In this document: positions 33,217-41,135 of the stretch, piece after piece
How the letters are laid out: every line of letters starts with the position of its first letter
Position numbering within the stretch: position 1 is the first letter of the stretch
Assembly: GCA_050260275.1 (NCBI GenBank)
Contig: JBLNBX010000176.1
Span: 1 to 44,487 of the forward strand
DNA length: 44,487 nucleotides
Origin: DATMXS01 sp050260275
GTDB taxonomy: Bacteria; Acidobacteriota; Terriglobia; Bryobacterales; Bryobacteraceae
Reading direction: 5' to 3'
Notes under the pieces: model-generated
What the model was told of the DNA's origin: nothing
What the model saw: the letters and a program-made list of their open reading frames with translations, nothing else
The model's database searches: none
Position numbers and translations under genes: made by a program

Positions 33217-35645
33217 TATTCACACCTTAAAGCGAGTATTGGATCCGCCCTGGCCGCGCGGCGAGCGGGAATCCACGCCGCAAGCCCAGCCACAACGAGC
33301 AGCAGCAACGCCGCCGCCGCGAACGACAGAATATCGCCCGGCCCCACGCCGAACAGCATTGTGCGGATGTAGCGCGTAAGGGGCAAAGCAAGCGCAACGC
33401 CCACGGCTATGCCAGCGCCGGCAAGCAGCAACGCGCGGCGCACGAGCATGCTCACCACGCCGCCTGCGGGCGCCCCGATTGCGATCCGGATGCCGATCTC
33501 ACGAACGCGCCTCGTCACTGCGGCGCCCACGACGGCATACAATCCGAACGACGCGAGTGCAAGTGTGAGTACACCGAGCCCGCTCACCAGCGTTGACGCC
33601 ATGCGCTCGCGCGACAAACCAGCGGCGACATGCATGCGCATCGTGCGCGGGTTCACAGGGGCGATGTGGGGATCGAGCTCGGCGAACTCGTGCCGCACTG
33701 CGGGCAGCAGATCGAGCGCTCGCCCCAGTGTTCGCGCTTCGAGCGTCAATGGCCCCGGCGAGCCGAAAACGCTCACATAAAAACACGGGCGCGGCGTATC
33801 TCGGTAGTTGCGCATGAGGGCGTCACGAACAACTCCGATCACGCGCAGCGGTCCGCTGCTCGATGCTTCGAAGGTCTTCCCGAGTGGATCTTCACCGGGC
33901 CAGAAGCGGCGCGCGAAAGCCTCATTGATGAGCGCGGGCGCGGGCAGCGCATCGGAATCGCGCGCGTCCAGATCGTGACCCGCAACGATCGGTATGCCGA
34001 GCGTGCCGAAGTACCCCGGCGACACTGAATTGAAGTCCACCTGCACGGCCCGGGCATCTGCGGTGTTCACGTTCTGCTCGCCGCGACGCCCGCCGAGCGG
34101 TACAACCATCGCCAGGCTTGCCGACTGGACGCCCGGAAGCGCCCGCAACCGCCCGAGCAACTGCTCCTGGAAAACGGCTGCGCGCTCCGGCGTGTATGAG
34201 CCCGGGAGGCTGAAATCCACGAGCAGGAGCCGGTCCGGTTCGGGTGTGATGTCCGCGCGCTGGGCGTTATGCAGCGTGCGGGTGAGCAGTGCCGCGCCTA
34301 CGAGCAGCACCATGGAGAGCGCAACCTGAAGCGCAACAGAAAAATCGGAGGCTGCGAGCCTGCGCCCGTGCCGTTCCTGCAGTCCGGCCAGAAGCGTTAC
34401 GCGGCACGCGGTCCGCAGCGGCGCGAGCCCCACGATCAGCGCCGTGGCCAGCGTAATCGCGGCAGCGAACACCAAAACGCGCCAGTCCAGCCGGGCATCC
34501 ACGTTCTGCGGCAAGACGGTGTATGTGGCGAGCAGAACATCCGTGGTCCAGACTGCCAGCGAGACTCCTGCGGCGCCTGCGAGCGCCGAGAGAAGCAGGC
34601 CCTCTGTGATGAACTGCCGCGCCAGCCTCCTGCGGCCCGCGCCGAGCGCGAGCCGGACGGCTATCTCGCGCGCCCGCCGCGCGCCCCGCATGAGCAGCAA
34701 CGTGGCGCAATTCGCGCAGGCCACCAGCAGCACGATCGCAGCGATGCCGGAGAGGATAGCCAGGTAACGCGCAGTCTCCGGCCGGTCGCCGGGCCAGAAG
34801 CGCGCCTCGTGCATGGGAAACAATAACGCGTCGAAGCCGCCGCGATCCGTCGGGCGCGGAGTATCGAGCTGGGCGTCGAGAACTCGCAACTCCGCTCGCG
34901 CCTGCTGCAAGGTGACGCCCGGGTTCAGGCGGCCCGCCACGAGCAGCCAGCGCATGCCGCGGGCTTCCAAGGGGTGGAATGGTCGAAGCAGGGGAACAAC
35001 TTCCTCGGTGAACGCGATAGGCACCCACCATTCCGGTGCTTTGCCCCAATCCATCACGATGCCGCGGAACGATCGGGGAGCGACGCCGATAATGCGAAAA
35101 TCCGCTGTTCCTATCCGAACGGTGCGGCCGATCGCGTCCGGAGCGCCCGCGAAGCGCTCGCGCCACAGGCGATGGCTGATGACCGCCACGTGCTGCCGCT
35201 CATCCTCGGCGGCGAGCAACCTGCCCGCGGCGGCCCGGATGCCGAGTACACCGAAGTAGTTTGGCGTGACGACCTCACCGGAGATGCTCTCCGCGGTCTC
35301 GCCGGAACCCACGACTACGGGGAACCTGCAATACGCGGCAAGGCCGCTGAAGCTGCGCGCGTTGTCGCGATAGTGTGTGTAGTCGGGATGGGACGTGCTG
35401 CTGAAGTACTGGTCTTTGGTGCTGACGTGGTAAATCGCCGTGAGGCGTTCTGGCTCGGTCACGTCCAGCGGCCGTAAGAAGACGGCGTTGACCAGCGAAA
35501 ATACCGAGGCGTTCACGCCGATGCCGAGGCCGAGAACCATGATAGCCGCCGCGGCAAAGCCAGGTTCGCGCCCGAGCATCCGCAGGGCGAAACGCAGGTC
35601 CTGAAGAGTTCCTGCGACGACTGCCCGTATCGGGTTGAGGCTCAT
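33216..35645 (-). CDS. Duplicated FtsX/MacB-like permease, first of tandem pair
   Basis: The 809-residue product has the same architecture as its downstream neighbour: helix (FAAAAIMVLGLGIGVNASVFSLVNAVFL), MacB core, FtsX bundle (RYLAILSGIAAIVLLVACANCATLLLM), second helix (FSVALQVALSMVLLVGAALLTRT), second core, final FtsX bundle and ending ARADPILALRCE. The two are clearly paralogues but diverged along their whole length, so they may form an unequal pair in one transporter. The 139-bp gap upstream holds two copies of ACTAATCTG (35687 and 35784) and no obvious promoter. Confidence 0.93.
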   Translation of the reverse strand: MSLNPIRAVVAGTLQDLRFALRMLGREPGFAAAAIMVLGLGIGVNASVFSLVNAVFLRPLDVTEPERLTAIYHVSTKDQYFSSTSHPDYTHYRDNARSFSGLAAYCRFPVVVGSGETAESISGEVVTPNYFGVLGIRAAAGRLLAAEDERQHVAVISHRLWRERFAGAPDAIGRTVRIGTADFRIIGVAPRSFRGIVMDWGKAPEWWVPIAFTEEVVPLLRPFHPLEARGMRWLLVAGRLNPGVTLQQARAELRVLDAQLDTPRPTDRGGFDALLFPMHEARFWPGDRPETARYLAILSGIAAIVLLVACANCATLLLMRGARRAREIAVRLALGAGRRRLARQFITEGLLLSALAGAAGVSLAVWTTDVLLATYTVLPQNVDARLDWRVLVFAAAITLATALIVGLAPLRTACRVTLLAGLQERHGRRLAASDFSVALQVALSMVLLVGAALLTRTLHNAQRADITPEPDRLLLVDFSLPGSYTPERAAVFQEQLLGRLRALPGVQSASLAMVVPLGGRRGEQNVNTADARAVQVDFNSVSPGYFGTLGIPIVAGHDLDARDSDALPAPALINEAFARRFWPGEDPLGKTFEASSSGPLRVIGVVRDALMRNYRDTPRPCFYVSVFGSPGPLTLEARTLGRALDLLPAVRHEFAELDPHIAPVNPRTMRMHVAAGLSRERMASTLVSGLGVLTLALASFGLYAVVGAAVTRRVREIGIRIAIGAPAGGVVSMLVRRALLLAGAGIAVGVALALPLTRYIRTMLFGVGPGDILSFAAAALLLLVVAGLAAWIPARRAARADPILALRCE

Positions 35646-35784
35646 GTCCGGGCAGGAAGTGCAATTCAGGTTCCGCTCCGTACCTCACTAATCTGGTTTG
35701 GCGAGCGGGCGCGGTGTCCGGTAATGGGACGCCTTGTCTCAGCCCCGGACAGATTTGCGCACCAACCGGCCAACGGCCAGTCTA

Positions 35785-36714
35785 CTAATCTGCGCCGGTA
35801 ACCGCAGCAGGGTCGGCCACGCACCGGTAATAGAGCCGCGACTGTCTCGGCATTCCGTTCGCGTACCCGTTGTAGGTGACACGGTAGGCGCCGCCAAAGT
35901 GGTGCGGCGTGGATGTCCAGCGGTAGATCGCCGGCGAGTAGCGCTTCCACAGCGGCGTGTCCTTGTTCGGCTGCACACGGTAGGAGGGCCGCATGTGCTC
36001 GCGGTCCCACGTGCCTCCGGCGTTCTTGCCGCCGCGAACGGAACTGCGCACGGCTTCCTCCACCGTCGGCAGCCGCCAGATGCCCTGCGGACTCTCGAGG
36101 ATCCTGCGGCCGTCGCGGGATAGGTGTTCGCACGCATTCTGCGCGTCGCCCCAAGTAACCGGCCGTTCCGGCCAGCCCGGGCCTTCGGGGGCCCACGCCA
36201 GGCGGACGCCGTTGCCTTCGATGATGCGCAGCCCATAGTCGCCGTCATCGTGCCGCTGCACCGCGAGCCAGCCGGGGTACGCACCGCTCACCAGCGCTGT
36301 CGCCAGCGGCACTCCCACGGCGATGCGGAACGCCCATCTCCTCGGCTCCGGCCGTCCGAACGCATACAGGAGCGCCACGGCGAAAACCGGTGCTGCAAGC
36401 ACTGCGGCCACACCGGGCCGGTCATACAGCTTGAAGAACCACGTGACGAATGTTCCAACGGCAACGTACATCCCCGCTCCCAGCTTTGGCCGCCGGATCG
36501 ATACTACGGCGGGCAGCATAATCAGGAGCATCGGAGAGAGGTACTGAACCACGGTGAGCGCCAGGTTCATCCAGATGCTGCGGTGATACCAGCCCTCGTG
36601 GAAAGTCTCGATGGAACCCCAAAAAGCCCAGAAACCAGCGAAAAAAGTAGACAGCGCCACCGCGGCCCATCCGCAAATGAGTCTCGGCGTGGATGCGCCC
36701 GCTGGCTCGCTCAC
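35785..36714 (-). CDS. Membrane protein with C-terminal DUF1566/Lcl-like domain
   Basis: The 309-residue protein has four or five N-terminal membrane segments (about 10-35, 48-70, 78-95, 100-118, 128-150) and then an extracytoplasmic domain (about 165-305). Motifs there are VTWGDAQNACEHLSRDG, GIWRLPTVEEAVRS, YRWTSTP and YYRCVAD, which follow the DUF1566 pattern (DAxxxC, WRLPT, YWSSTP, VRCV) of formylglycine-enzyme/C-type-lectin-like folds. The GTG start lies 10 bp after the ABC ATPase gene. A membrane-bound FGE-like domain between an ATPase and its permeases is unusual; it could sense or bind a substrate (inference). Confidence 0.75.
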   Translation of the reverse strand: MSEPAGASTPRLICGWAAVALSTFFAGFWAFWGSIETFHEGWYHRSIWMNLALTVVQYLSPMLLIMLPAVVSIRRPKLGAGMYVAVGTFVTWFFKLYDRPGVAAVLAAPVFAVALLYAFGRPEPRRWAFRIAVGVPLATALVSGAYPGWLAVQRHDDGDYGLRIIEGNGVRLAWAPEGPGWPERPVTWGDAQNACEHLSRDGRRILESPQGIWRLPTVEEAVRSSVRGGKNAGGTWDREHMRPSYRVQPNKDTPLWKRYSPAIYRWTSTPHHFGGAYRVTYNGYANGMPRQSRLYYRCVADPAAVTGAD

Positions 36715-36724
36715 CGGGAGTGCG

Positions 36725-37426
36725 TCAGCCTTGGGGCGCTTCGGCCGGCTTCGCTAAGCCGGCAGCGTCCACGATCCAGCCGTCGAGCAGGTTCACGGTG
36801 CGGTTGCCGTAGGCCGCATTGGCCTCCGAGTGCGTCACCTGAATGATCGTCGTTCCTTCCTCGTTCAGGCGCTTGAACAGCTCCATGATTTCCTTGCCTT
36901 GTGAGGTATGCAGGTTGCCGGTGGGCTCGTCGGCGAGGATCAGCTTGGGGCTCGCTACGAGCGCTCGCGCGACAGCCACAAGCTGCTGCTGGCCGCCCGA
37001 TAGCTGGTTGGGATAGAGGTCCTTCTTGCCCACGATGGCGAAACGGTCCAGCATGTCGCACACGATGGCGGCGCGCTCGGAGCTCTTCAGGTTGCGGTAC
37101 GAAAGCGGCAGCTCCAGGTTCTCGTAGACCGTCAGGTTGTCGAGCAGGTGATAGCTCTGGAATACGAACCCGATGTAGCGCTTGTTGAGTTCGATACGCT
37201 GCTTGTTGTTGAGCTTGTGAACCGGCTGGTCGAGAAAATAGTACTCGCCCGTCCAGCCGCCGTCGAGCATGCCGATGATGCTCAACAGCGTCGATTTGCC
37301 CGCGCCCGACGGGCCCATGATCGTGACGAACTCGCCCTCGCGAATTTCCAGGTTGATCCGGCGGAGGACGAAACTCTTCATGTTGCCCACCGGATACCAC
37401 TTCTCGACACCGGCCAGTTTGATCAT
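36725..37426 (-). CDS. ABC transporter ATPase of the MacB/LolD type
   Basis: This 233-residue ATPase carries Walker A GPSGAGKST (38-46), Q-loop FVFQSYHLL, signature LSGGQQQ (142-148), Walker B LILADEPTGNL (162-172) and the H-loop VTHSE. LDxLT...ENLELPL and the DEPTGNL ending of Walker B are typical of ATPases that drive FtsX/MacB permeases. It is the first gene of the operon, with AGGAG 5-6 nt before the ATG. The permeases encoded downstream are its natural partners; no MacA/HlyD adaptor is present. Confidence 0.95.
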   Translation of the reverse strand: MIKLAGVEKWYPVGNMKSFVLRRINLEIREGEFVTIMGPSGAGKSTLLSIIGMLDGGWTGEYYFLDQPVHKLNNKQRIELNKRYIGFVFQSYHLLDNLTVYENLELPLSYRNLKSSERAAIVCDMLDRFAIVGKKDLYPNQLSGGQQQLVAVARALVASPKLILADEPTGNLHTSQGKEIMELFKRLNEEGTTIIQVTHSEANAAYGNRTVNLLDGWIVDAAGLAKPAEAPQG

Positions 37427-37452
37427 TGAGGCTCCTGCAAGGCACTATTGTA

Positions 37453-37468
37453 TGCACGCGTGTGGCCA
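37453..37468 (-). promoter_or_regulatory. Sigma54-like -24/-12 site upstream of the ABC ATPase gene
   Basis: Read on the minus strand, TGG and GCA are separated so that GG and GC stand exactly 10 nt apart (TGGCCACACGCGTGCA), as in TGGCACG-N4-TTGCA; the outer T, GG, C and the TGCA end match, the CACG middle does not. Transcription would start near 37442, leaving about 16 nt of leader with the AGGAG site. An NtrC-type activator lies in the same operon. Confidence 0.35.
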
Positions 37469-37559
37469 CGGCGGGCGCGCCCGGGACTGCGGCGCTGCGA
37501 TACAGCCCGGCATGCGACGACTGCGCTCTCGCCCCGCGCGACGGAAACCCCGAGCTCTT

Positions 37560-37708
37560 GTGGGGCGGATACCCTGGTCCGCGGGCGACCCACGGTGGCC
37601 CCATCGGGCGCCGCAACACGGTCAGCTTCTCTTCACAAAGTGCGGCTTTTCACAAATGCAGCCAAGCCGGACCAGGGGGTCCGGCGCGGGCGAGGGCGCC
37701 CGCCCCAC
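37560..37708 (-). repeat. Dispersed MITE-like element, copy B
   Basis: This 149-bp segment has perfect 9-bp terminal inverted repeats GTGGGGCGG (37560-37568) and CCGCCCCAC (37700-37708). Its reverse complement aligns with 22581-22711 almost end to end. Internal palindromes (CTGGTCCGCGG, GGACCAGGGGGTCC) suggest that it folds into a long hairpin as RNA or single-stranded DNA. No target duplication is obvious at its edges. Confidence 0.8.
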
Positions 37709-37756
37709 ATCAAGATGCTGCGAAGCCGGCCGAGCCGCTTCTGATGCCAAAGTGAA

Positions 37757-37832
37757 GCAGCTCCTGGCAGCAAACGATCAAGCAGCTCCCCGCTTTTGGT
37801 CGCCCATCAGGTAGCTCCGGGCAGCAAACGAT
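37757..37832. repeat. 22-bp direct repeat in intergenic DNA
   Basis: G(C/T)AGCTCC(T/G)GGCAGCAAACGAT occurs at 37757-37778 and 37811-37832, differing at two positions. The 583-bp gap between the ABC ATPase and HD-GYP genes holds this pair, the copy B element and the sigma54-like site; no gene is supported in it. The last 175 bp (37833-38009) shows nothing else. Confidence 0.6.
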
Positions 37833-38009
37833 GGTGATTCGCTGCACCTGTTGCTGGGAATGAACGTTATCCGAACTTGATGTCGTGGCGGCAGATCCGG
37901 CCGGCGGAGACTTCAGGCGCTGGGAGATCACCGTTCGGGAAAGGCTCGCGCGTGCGACGCCCTCGGGACGGCCTGGACGCGGCTCCATTCTCCGTTCGCG
38001 CGCCCTCTT

Positions 38010-39155
38010 CTATTTGTTCGCAAGCGCCCGCCGCATCGCCTCGAGCGATTGCTGCATGGGCGTGGATGACGGCGGCCAGGGTACGGACGTGGGTAGGCCG
38101 TACCTTCCGGCCTGGTTGAGCACGCGGCGCAGCAGCGCCACCAGCGCCGGATCGCGCCATCCGCGCCGGGCCTCCTCCTCGAGCACGCTTAGAGCTGTTT
38201 CGGCACTTAACGCCGGCTTGTAGGGCCGCTTGGAGACGAGCGCGTCGAAGACGTCCGCGACTTGCAGGATGCGGGCCAGCAGCGGAATGCGCTCGCCCGA
38301 GAGGCCGTCCGGGTAACCGCTGCCATCCCAGCGCTCGTGGTGGTGGCGGATGATGGGCAGCACCGGCGCTAACGTGCGCGCGCTGCGGCAGATCTGCTCG
38401 CCGACAATCGTATGCATCTTCATGATGCGCCACTCTTCCGGCGTGAGTGGGCCGCGTTTGAAGAGAATTGCGTCGGGGACAGCCACCTTGCCGATGTCAT
38501 GCAGATAGCCGCCGCGGTAGAGCGCGACGATATCCCGGCGGGGCAGCTCGAGCGCGGTCCCGAGCGTCATGCTCAGAATGGCCAGACGTTCGCAGTGGCC
38601 GATGATGGCCTTGTCGCGGCGCTCGATGGCCTGCGCGAGCGCGAACAGCAGGGTCTCCGCCTCCTCGCGCGAGTCGAGGGCAGCCTTGTGGCGCAGCATC
38701 GCCCGGACGCGAACGCGAACGATGTCCGGGTGCAGCGGCTTCACCAGGAACTCGTCCGCGCCGGAGGTGATCCCCGCAATCTCGTTCTCCCGCCCCTGGA
38801 CGCTGGTCAGGATCAGCAACGGTATTAGCCGCGTGCGGCGGTCAGCCTTGAGCCGCCTGCAGAACTCCGGACCGTCCATGCCCGGCATCATCAGCTCAAG
38901 GATCACCAGGTCGACATCCTCCGACTTGAGGATTTCCATGGCGTCGGTGGGTTTTTCGGCCTCGAACAGGTGGTAACCGTCCGGGCGAAGGATGCCTCGC
39001 AGCAGTTGCCGGTTAACCTCGAGCGGCTCGATGATCAGGACCGACCGCGTCTGGTCGCTTGCCATGTCCTCATCGGCAGCGTTGAATCCCCACGTTTGCG
39101 GTGCCGCAACGGTGGTCGTGTGATCCTCGCGTTCCGTCCGAGGCGGTGCTGGCAT
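38010..39155 (-). CDS. HD-GYP response regulator with atypical receiver
   Basis: The 381-residue protein has an N-terminal receiver (about 37-155) and an HD-GYP domain (about 162-345), a family that cleaves c-di-GMP. The catalytic part is intact: H219-D220 in GYLHDIGK, HHHERWDGSGYP with GYP at 280-282, and ADVFDALVSKRPYK. The receiver is altered: the phosphoacceptor is Glu (E87 in LVILELMMPGMDG), and the acidic pair is replaced by EP (IIEPLEVN); T117 and K139 remain. Glu may mimic the phosphorylated state (inference). GGAGG lies 5 nt before the ATG. It is divergent from the DinB-like gene and alone on its strand. Confidence 0.92.
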   Translation of the reverse strand: MPAPPRTEREDHTTTVAAPQTWGFNAADEDMASDQTRSVLIIEPLEVNRQLLRGILRPDGYHLFEAEKPTDAMEILKSEDVDLVILELMMPGMDGPEFCRRLKADRRTRLIPLLILTSVQGRENEIAGITSGADEFLVKPLHPDIVRVRVRAMLRHKAALDSREEAETLLFALAQAIERRDKAIIGHCERLAILSMTLGTALELPRRDIVALYRGGYLHDIGKVAVPDAILFKRGPLTPEEWRIMKMHTIVGEQICRSARTLAPVLPIIRHHHERWDGSGYPDGLSGERIPLLARILQVADVFDALVSKRPYKPALSAETALSVLEEEARRGWRDPALVALLRRVLNQAGRYGLPTSVPWPPSSTPMQQSLEAMRRALANK

Positions 39156-39228
39156 ATTTCCTCCCGAGAATGCTTCTGCCGCGCCGTTTGATTTATCGTT
39201 CGAAACTCGGTGAAAATTTAGGATCGTT

Positions 39229-39816
39229 ATGAGGATTTACGGCGTGCTTTTCGGGGTACTGGCCCTTCCCGTGTGGGCGGGTCCGCTGACGCAGGGCGAG
39301 CGGGACTACGCGTTGAGCCAGCTTCATGCCACGCGCAAGATGTTTCTGGACGCCGCAGCCGGCCTCACCGATGCCCAGTGGAGGTATAAGCCGGCGGACA
39401 ACCGCTGGTCGATCGCTGACATCTGCGCGCACCTCGTCCTCTCGGAAGATTTCATGACCGCCGAGCTAAAGAAGCGTCTGGAGGCGCCGGCCGGAGAGCC
39501 GCGATTCCGGCGGCAGGACGACGAAAAGCTTTACGCCGCTGCGGTTGGCCGCAGCCAGCCCCGCAGCGCGCCCCAGGCGCTCGAGCCGCCTCCCACTCCG
39601 ATGTCGCGCGAGGAGGCGGTCCGGAGGTTCACTGAGGCGCGCGACCGGACCCTCGACTACGTACGAACGACGCAGGACGACCTGCGCGGTCGCATCTCCG
39701 GCGAAGGCGCCATGGCCCACGACGCCTATCAGTGGATTCTCTACATCGCCGCCCACACCGAGCGCCACATGGCGCAGATCAAAGAAGTGATGGACTCACC
39801 GGGCTTCCCGAAGTAG
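39229..39816 (+). CDS. Secreted DinB-superfamily protein
   Basis: The 195-residue product starts with a signal peptide (GVLFGVLALPVWA) and continues as a four-helix DinB/YfiT-type protein: AAGLTDAQWRYKPADNRWSIADICAHLVLSEDF and, near the end, IAAHTERHMAQIKEV. The His residues in these two helices are the usual metal ligands. DinB-like proteins include metal-dependent thiol transferases, but most have no known function. AGGA lies 5 nt before the ATG. It is followed after 95 bp by the M24 gene on the same strand. Confidence 0.85.
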   Translation: MRIYGVLFGVLALPVWAGPLTQGERDYALSQLHATRKMFLDAAAGLTDAQWRYKPADNRWSIADICAHLVLSEDFMTAELKKRLEAPAGEPRFRRQDDEKLYAAAVGRSQPRSAPQALEPPPTPMSREEAVRRFTEARDRTLDYVRTTQDDLRGRISGEGAMAHDAYQWILYIAAHTERHMAQIKEVMDSPGFPK

Positions 39817-39911
39817 CCCGGCGCGAAGTGCCCCACGAGCCCAGATCAGACGCGGCCGCTCCAGCCCAGACGTGCCGAAGCGCCGGTCCGGCGCAGCATA
39901 TACTGATTCCT

Positions 39912-41135
39912 ATGCTCAAGCTGGCCACGCCTGCCGTGGTTCTGGCATCCGTTCTCTGCGCGGCGGGCGCAGTTCCCGCGTCAGAGTACGCCGAGCGCAG
40001 GCAGTCGATCCGCAAGGGCCTGGACGGCGCCGTCCTGGTCATGTGCGGCAACACGACTGGCGATGTCGATGAGTTGCGTTCGGGTTTCCACCAGGAGCCC
40101 AATTTCTACTACCTCACCGGATGGAAGCAGCCCGGCGCGATCCTCCTCCTCACCCGGGAGGCCGAGACGTTCTTTCTGCCCAAACGCGACGCGGTGGTGG
40201 AGCGCTACACCGGCGCGAAGGTGGCCGCCGGCGACGCTGACGCTCGCGCCAGAACCGGTTTCGAGCGTGTGTTCCCGGCAGATCAGTTCGAGAGGGAGTT
40301 CAAGCGCGCGGCCGCGAACCGCGCCCGGGTGTTAACGATACCCGGGCGATGCCGCGACCGGATAGCCAAGCTCGCTTCGAATCTGGAGACCGGCGACGCG
40401 AGGCAGATGCTGCTGAAGGCGCGCGCGGTGAAGTCGCCCGCGGAGATTGAGATGATACGGGCGGCTATGGCGGTCACGATGGACGCGCACCGCGCCGCCT
40501 GGCGCAGGATCGCCCCCGGCCTGCACGAGTACCAGGTCGCCGCGAGCATGTTGTTCGAGATGCACGACCGCAACTGCACGCCGGCTTACGCGCCCATCGT
40601 GGCCTCCGGCGCCAACGCCACCGTGTTGCACTACTCCGAGAACTCGCGGCGCATCGAAAACGGCGACCTGGTGCTGATGGACGTTGCGGCCGCCTGCGGC
40701 GAGTACGCCTCCGACGTGACGCGCACCGTGCCCGCGAATGGACGTTTCACGCCGCGCCAGCGCGAGCTGTACCTCGCCGTGCTCGGCGCGGAGCGTGCGG
40801 CCATAGCCGCCGTAAAGCCCGGCGCAACCATGCAAAGCATCAACAAGGCCGCGCGCGACTACCTCGAGGCCCACGGCAAGCTCGGCAAGTATCTCACGCA
40901 CGGCATCAGCCACGGAATCGGGCTGGAGGCGCACGACGCGCCATCGCATCTCAGCTCCGATCCGTTTGTTCCGGGCATGGTGATCACCATCGAACCGGGC
41001 GTCTACATTCCCGAGGAACGGATCGGCATACGCATCGAAGATACGGTGCTCGTGACCAGCACCGGGGTGGAGGTCCTGAGCGCGGCTCTGCCCACCGCCC
41101 CCGACGAAATTGAGAAGGCCATCGGGCGCAAATGA
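39912..41135 (+). CDS. Secreted Xaa-Pro aminopeptidase, family M24B
   Basis: The 407-residue protein has a signal peptide (KLATPAVVLASVLCAAGAVPAS), an N-terminal creatinase-like domain with FYYLTGW and a C-terminal pita-bread domain holding the five metal ligands: D in VLMDVAAACG, D in YASDVTRT, H in GISHGIGLEAH, E in TIEPGVY and E in RIEDTVL. The family removes N-terminal residues next to proline. An in-frame upstream start would add 60 unlike residues, so the ATG before the signal peptide was chosen. Its stop overlaps the next ATG (ATGA), coupling it to the CHASE2 kinase. Confidence 0.93.
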   Translation: MLKLATPAVVLASVLCAAGAVPASEYAERRQSIRKGLDGAVLVMCGNTTGDVDELRSGFHQEPNFYYLTGWKQPGAILLLTREAETFFLPKRDAVVERYTGAKVAAGDADARARTGFERVFPADQFEREFKRAAANRARVLTIPGRCRDRIAKLASNLETGDARQMLLKARAVKSPAEIEMIRAAMAVTMDAHRAAWRRIAPGLHEYQVAASMLFEMHDRNCTPAYAPIVASGANATVLHYSENSRRIENGDLVLMDVAAACGEYASDVTRTVPANGRFTPRQRELYLAVLGAERAAIAAVKPGATMQSINKAARDYLEAHGKLGKYLTHGISHGIGLEAHDAPSHLSSDPFVPGMVITIEPGVYIPEERIGIRIEDTVLVTSTGVEVLSAALPTAPDEIEKAIGRK

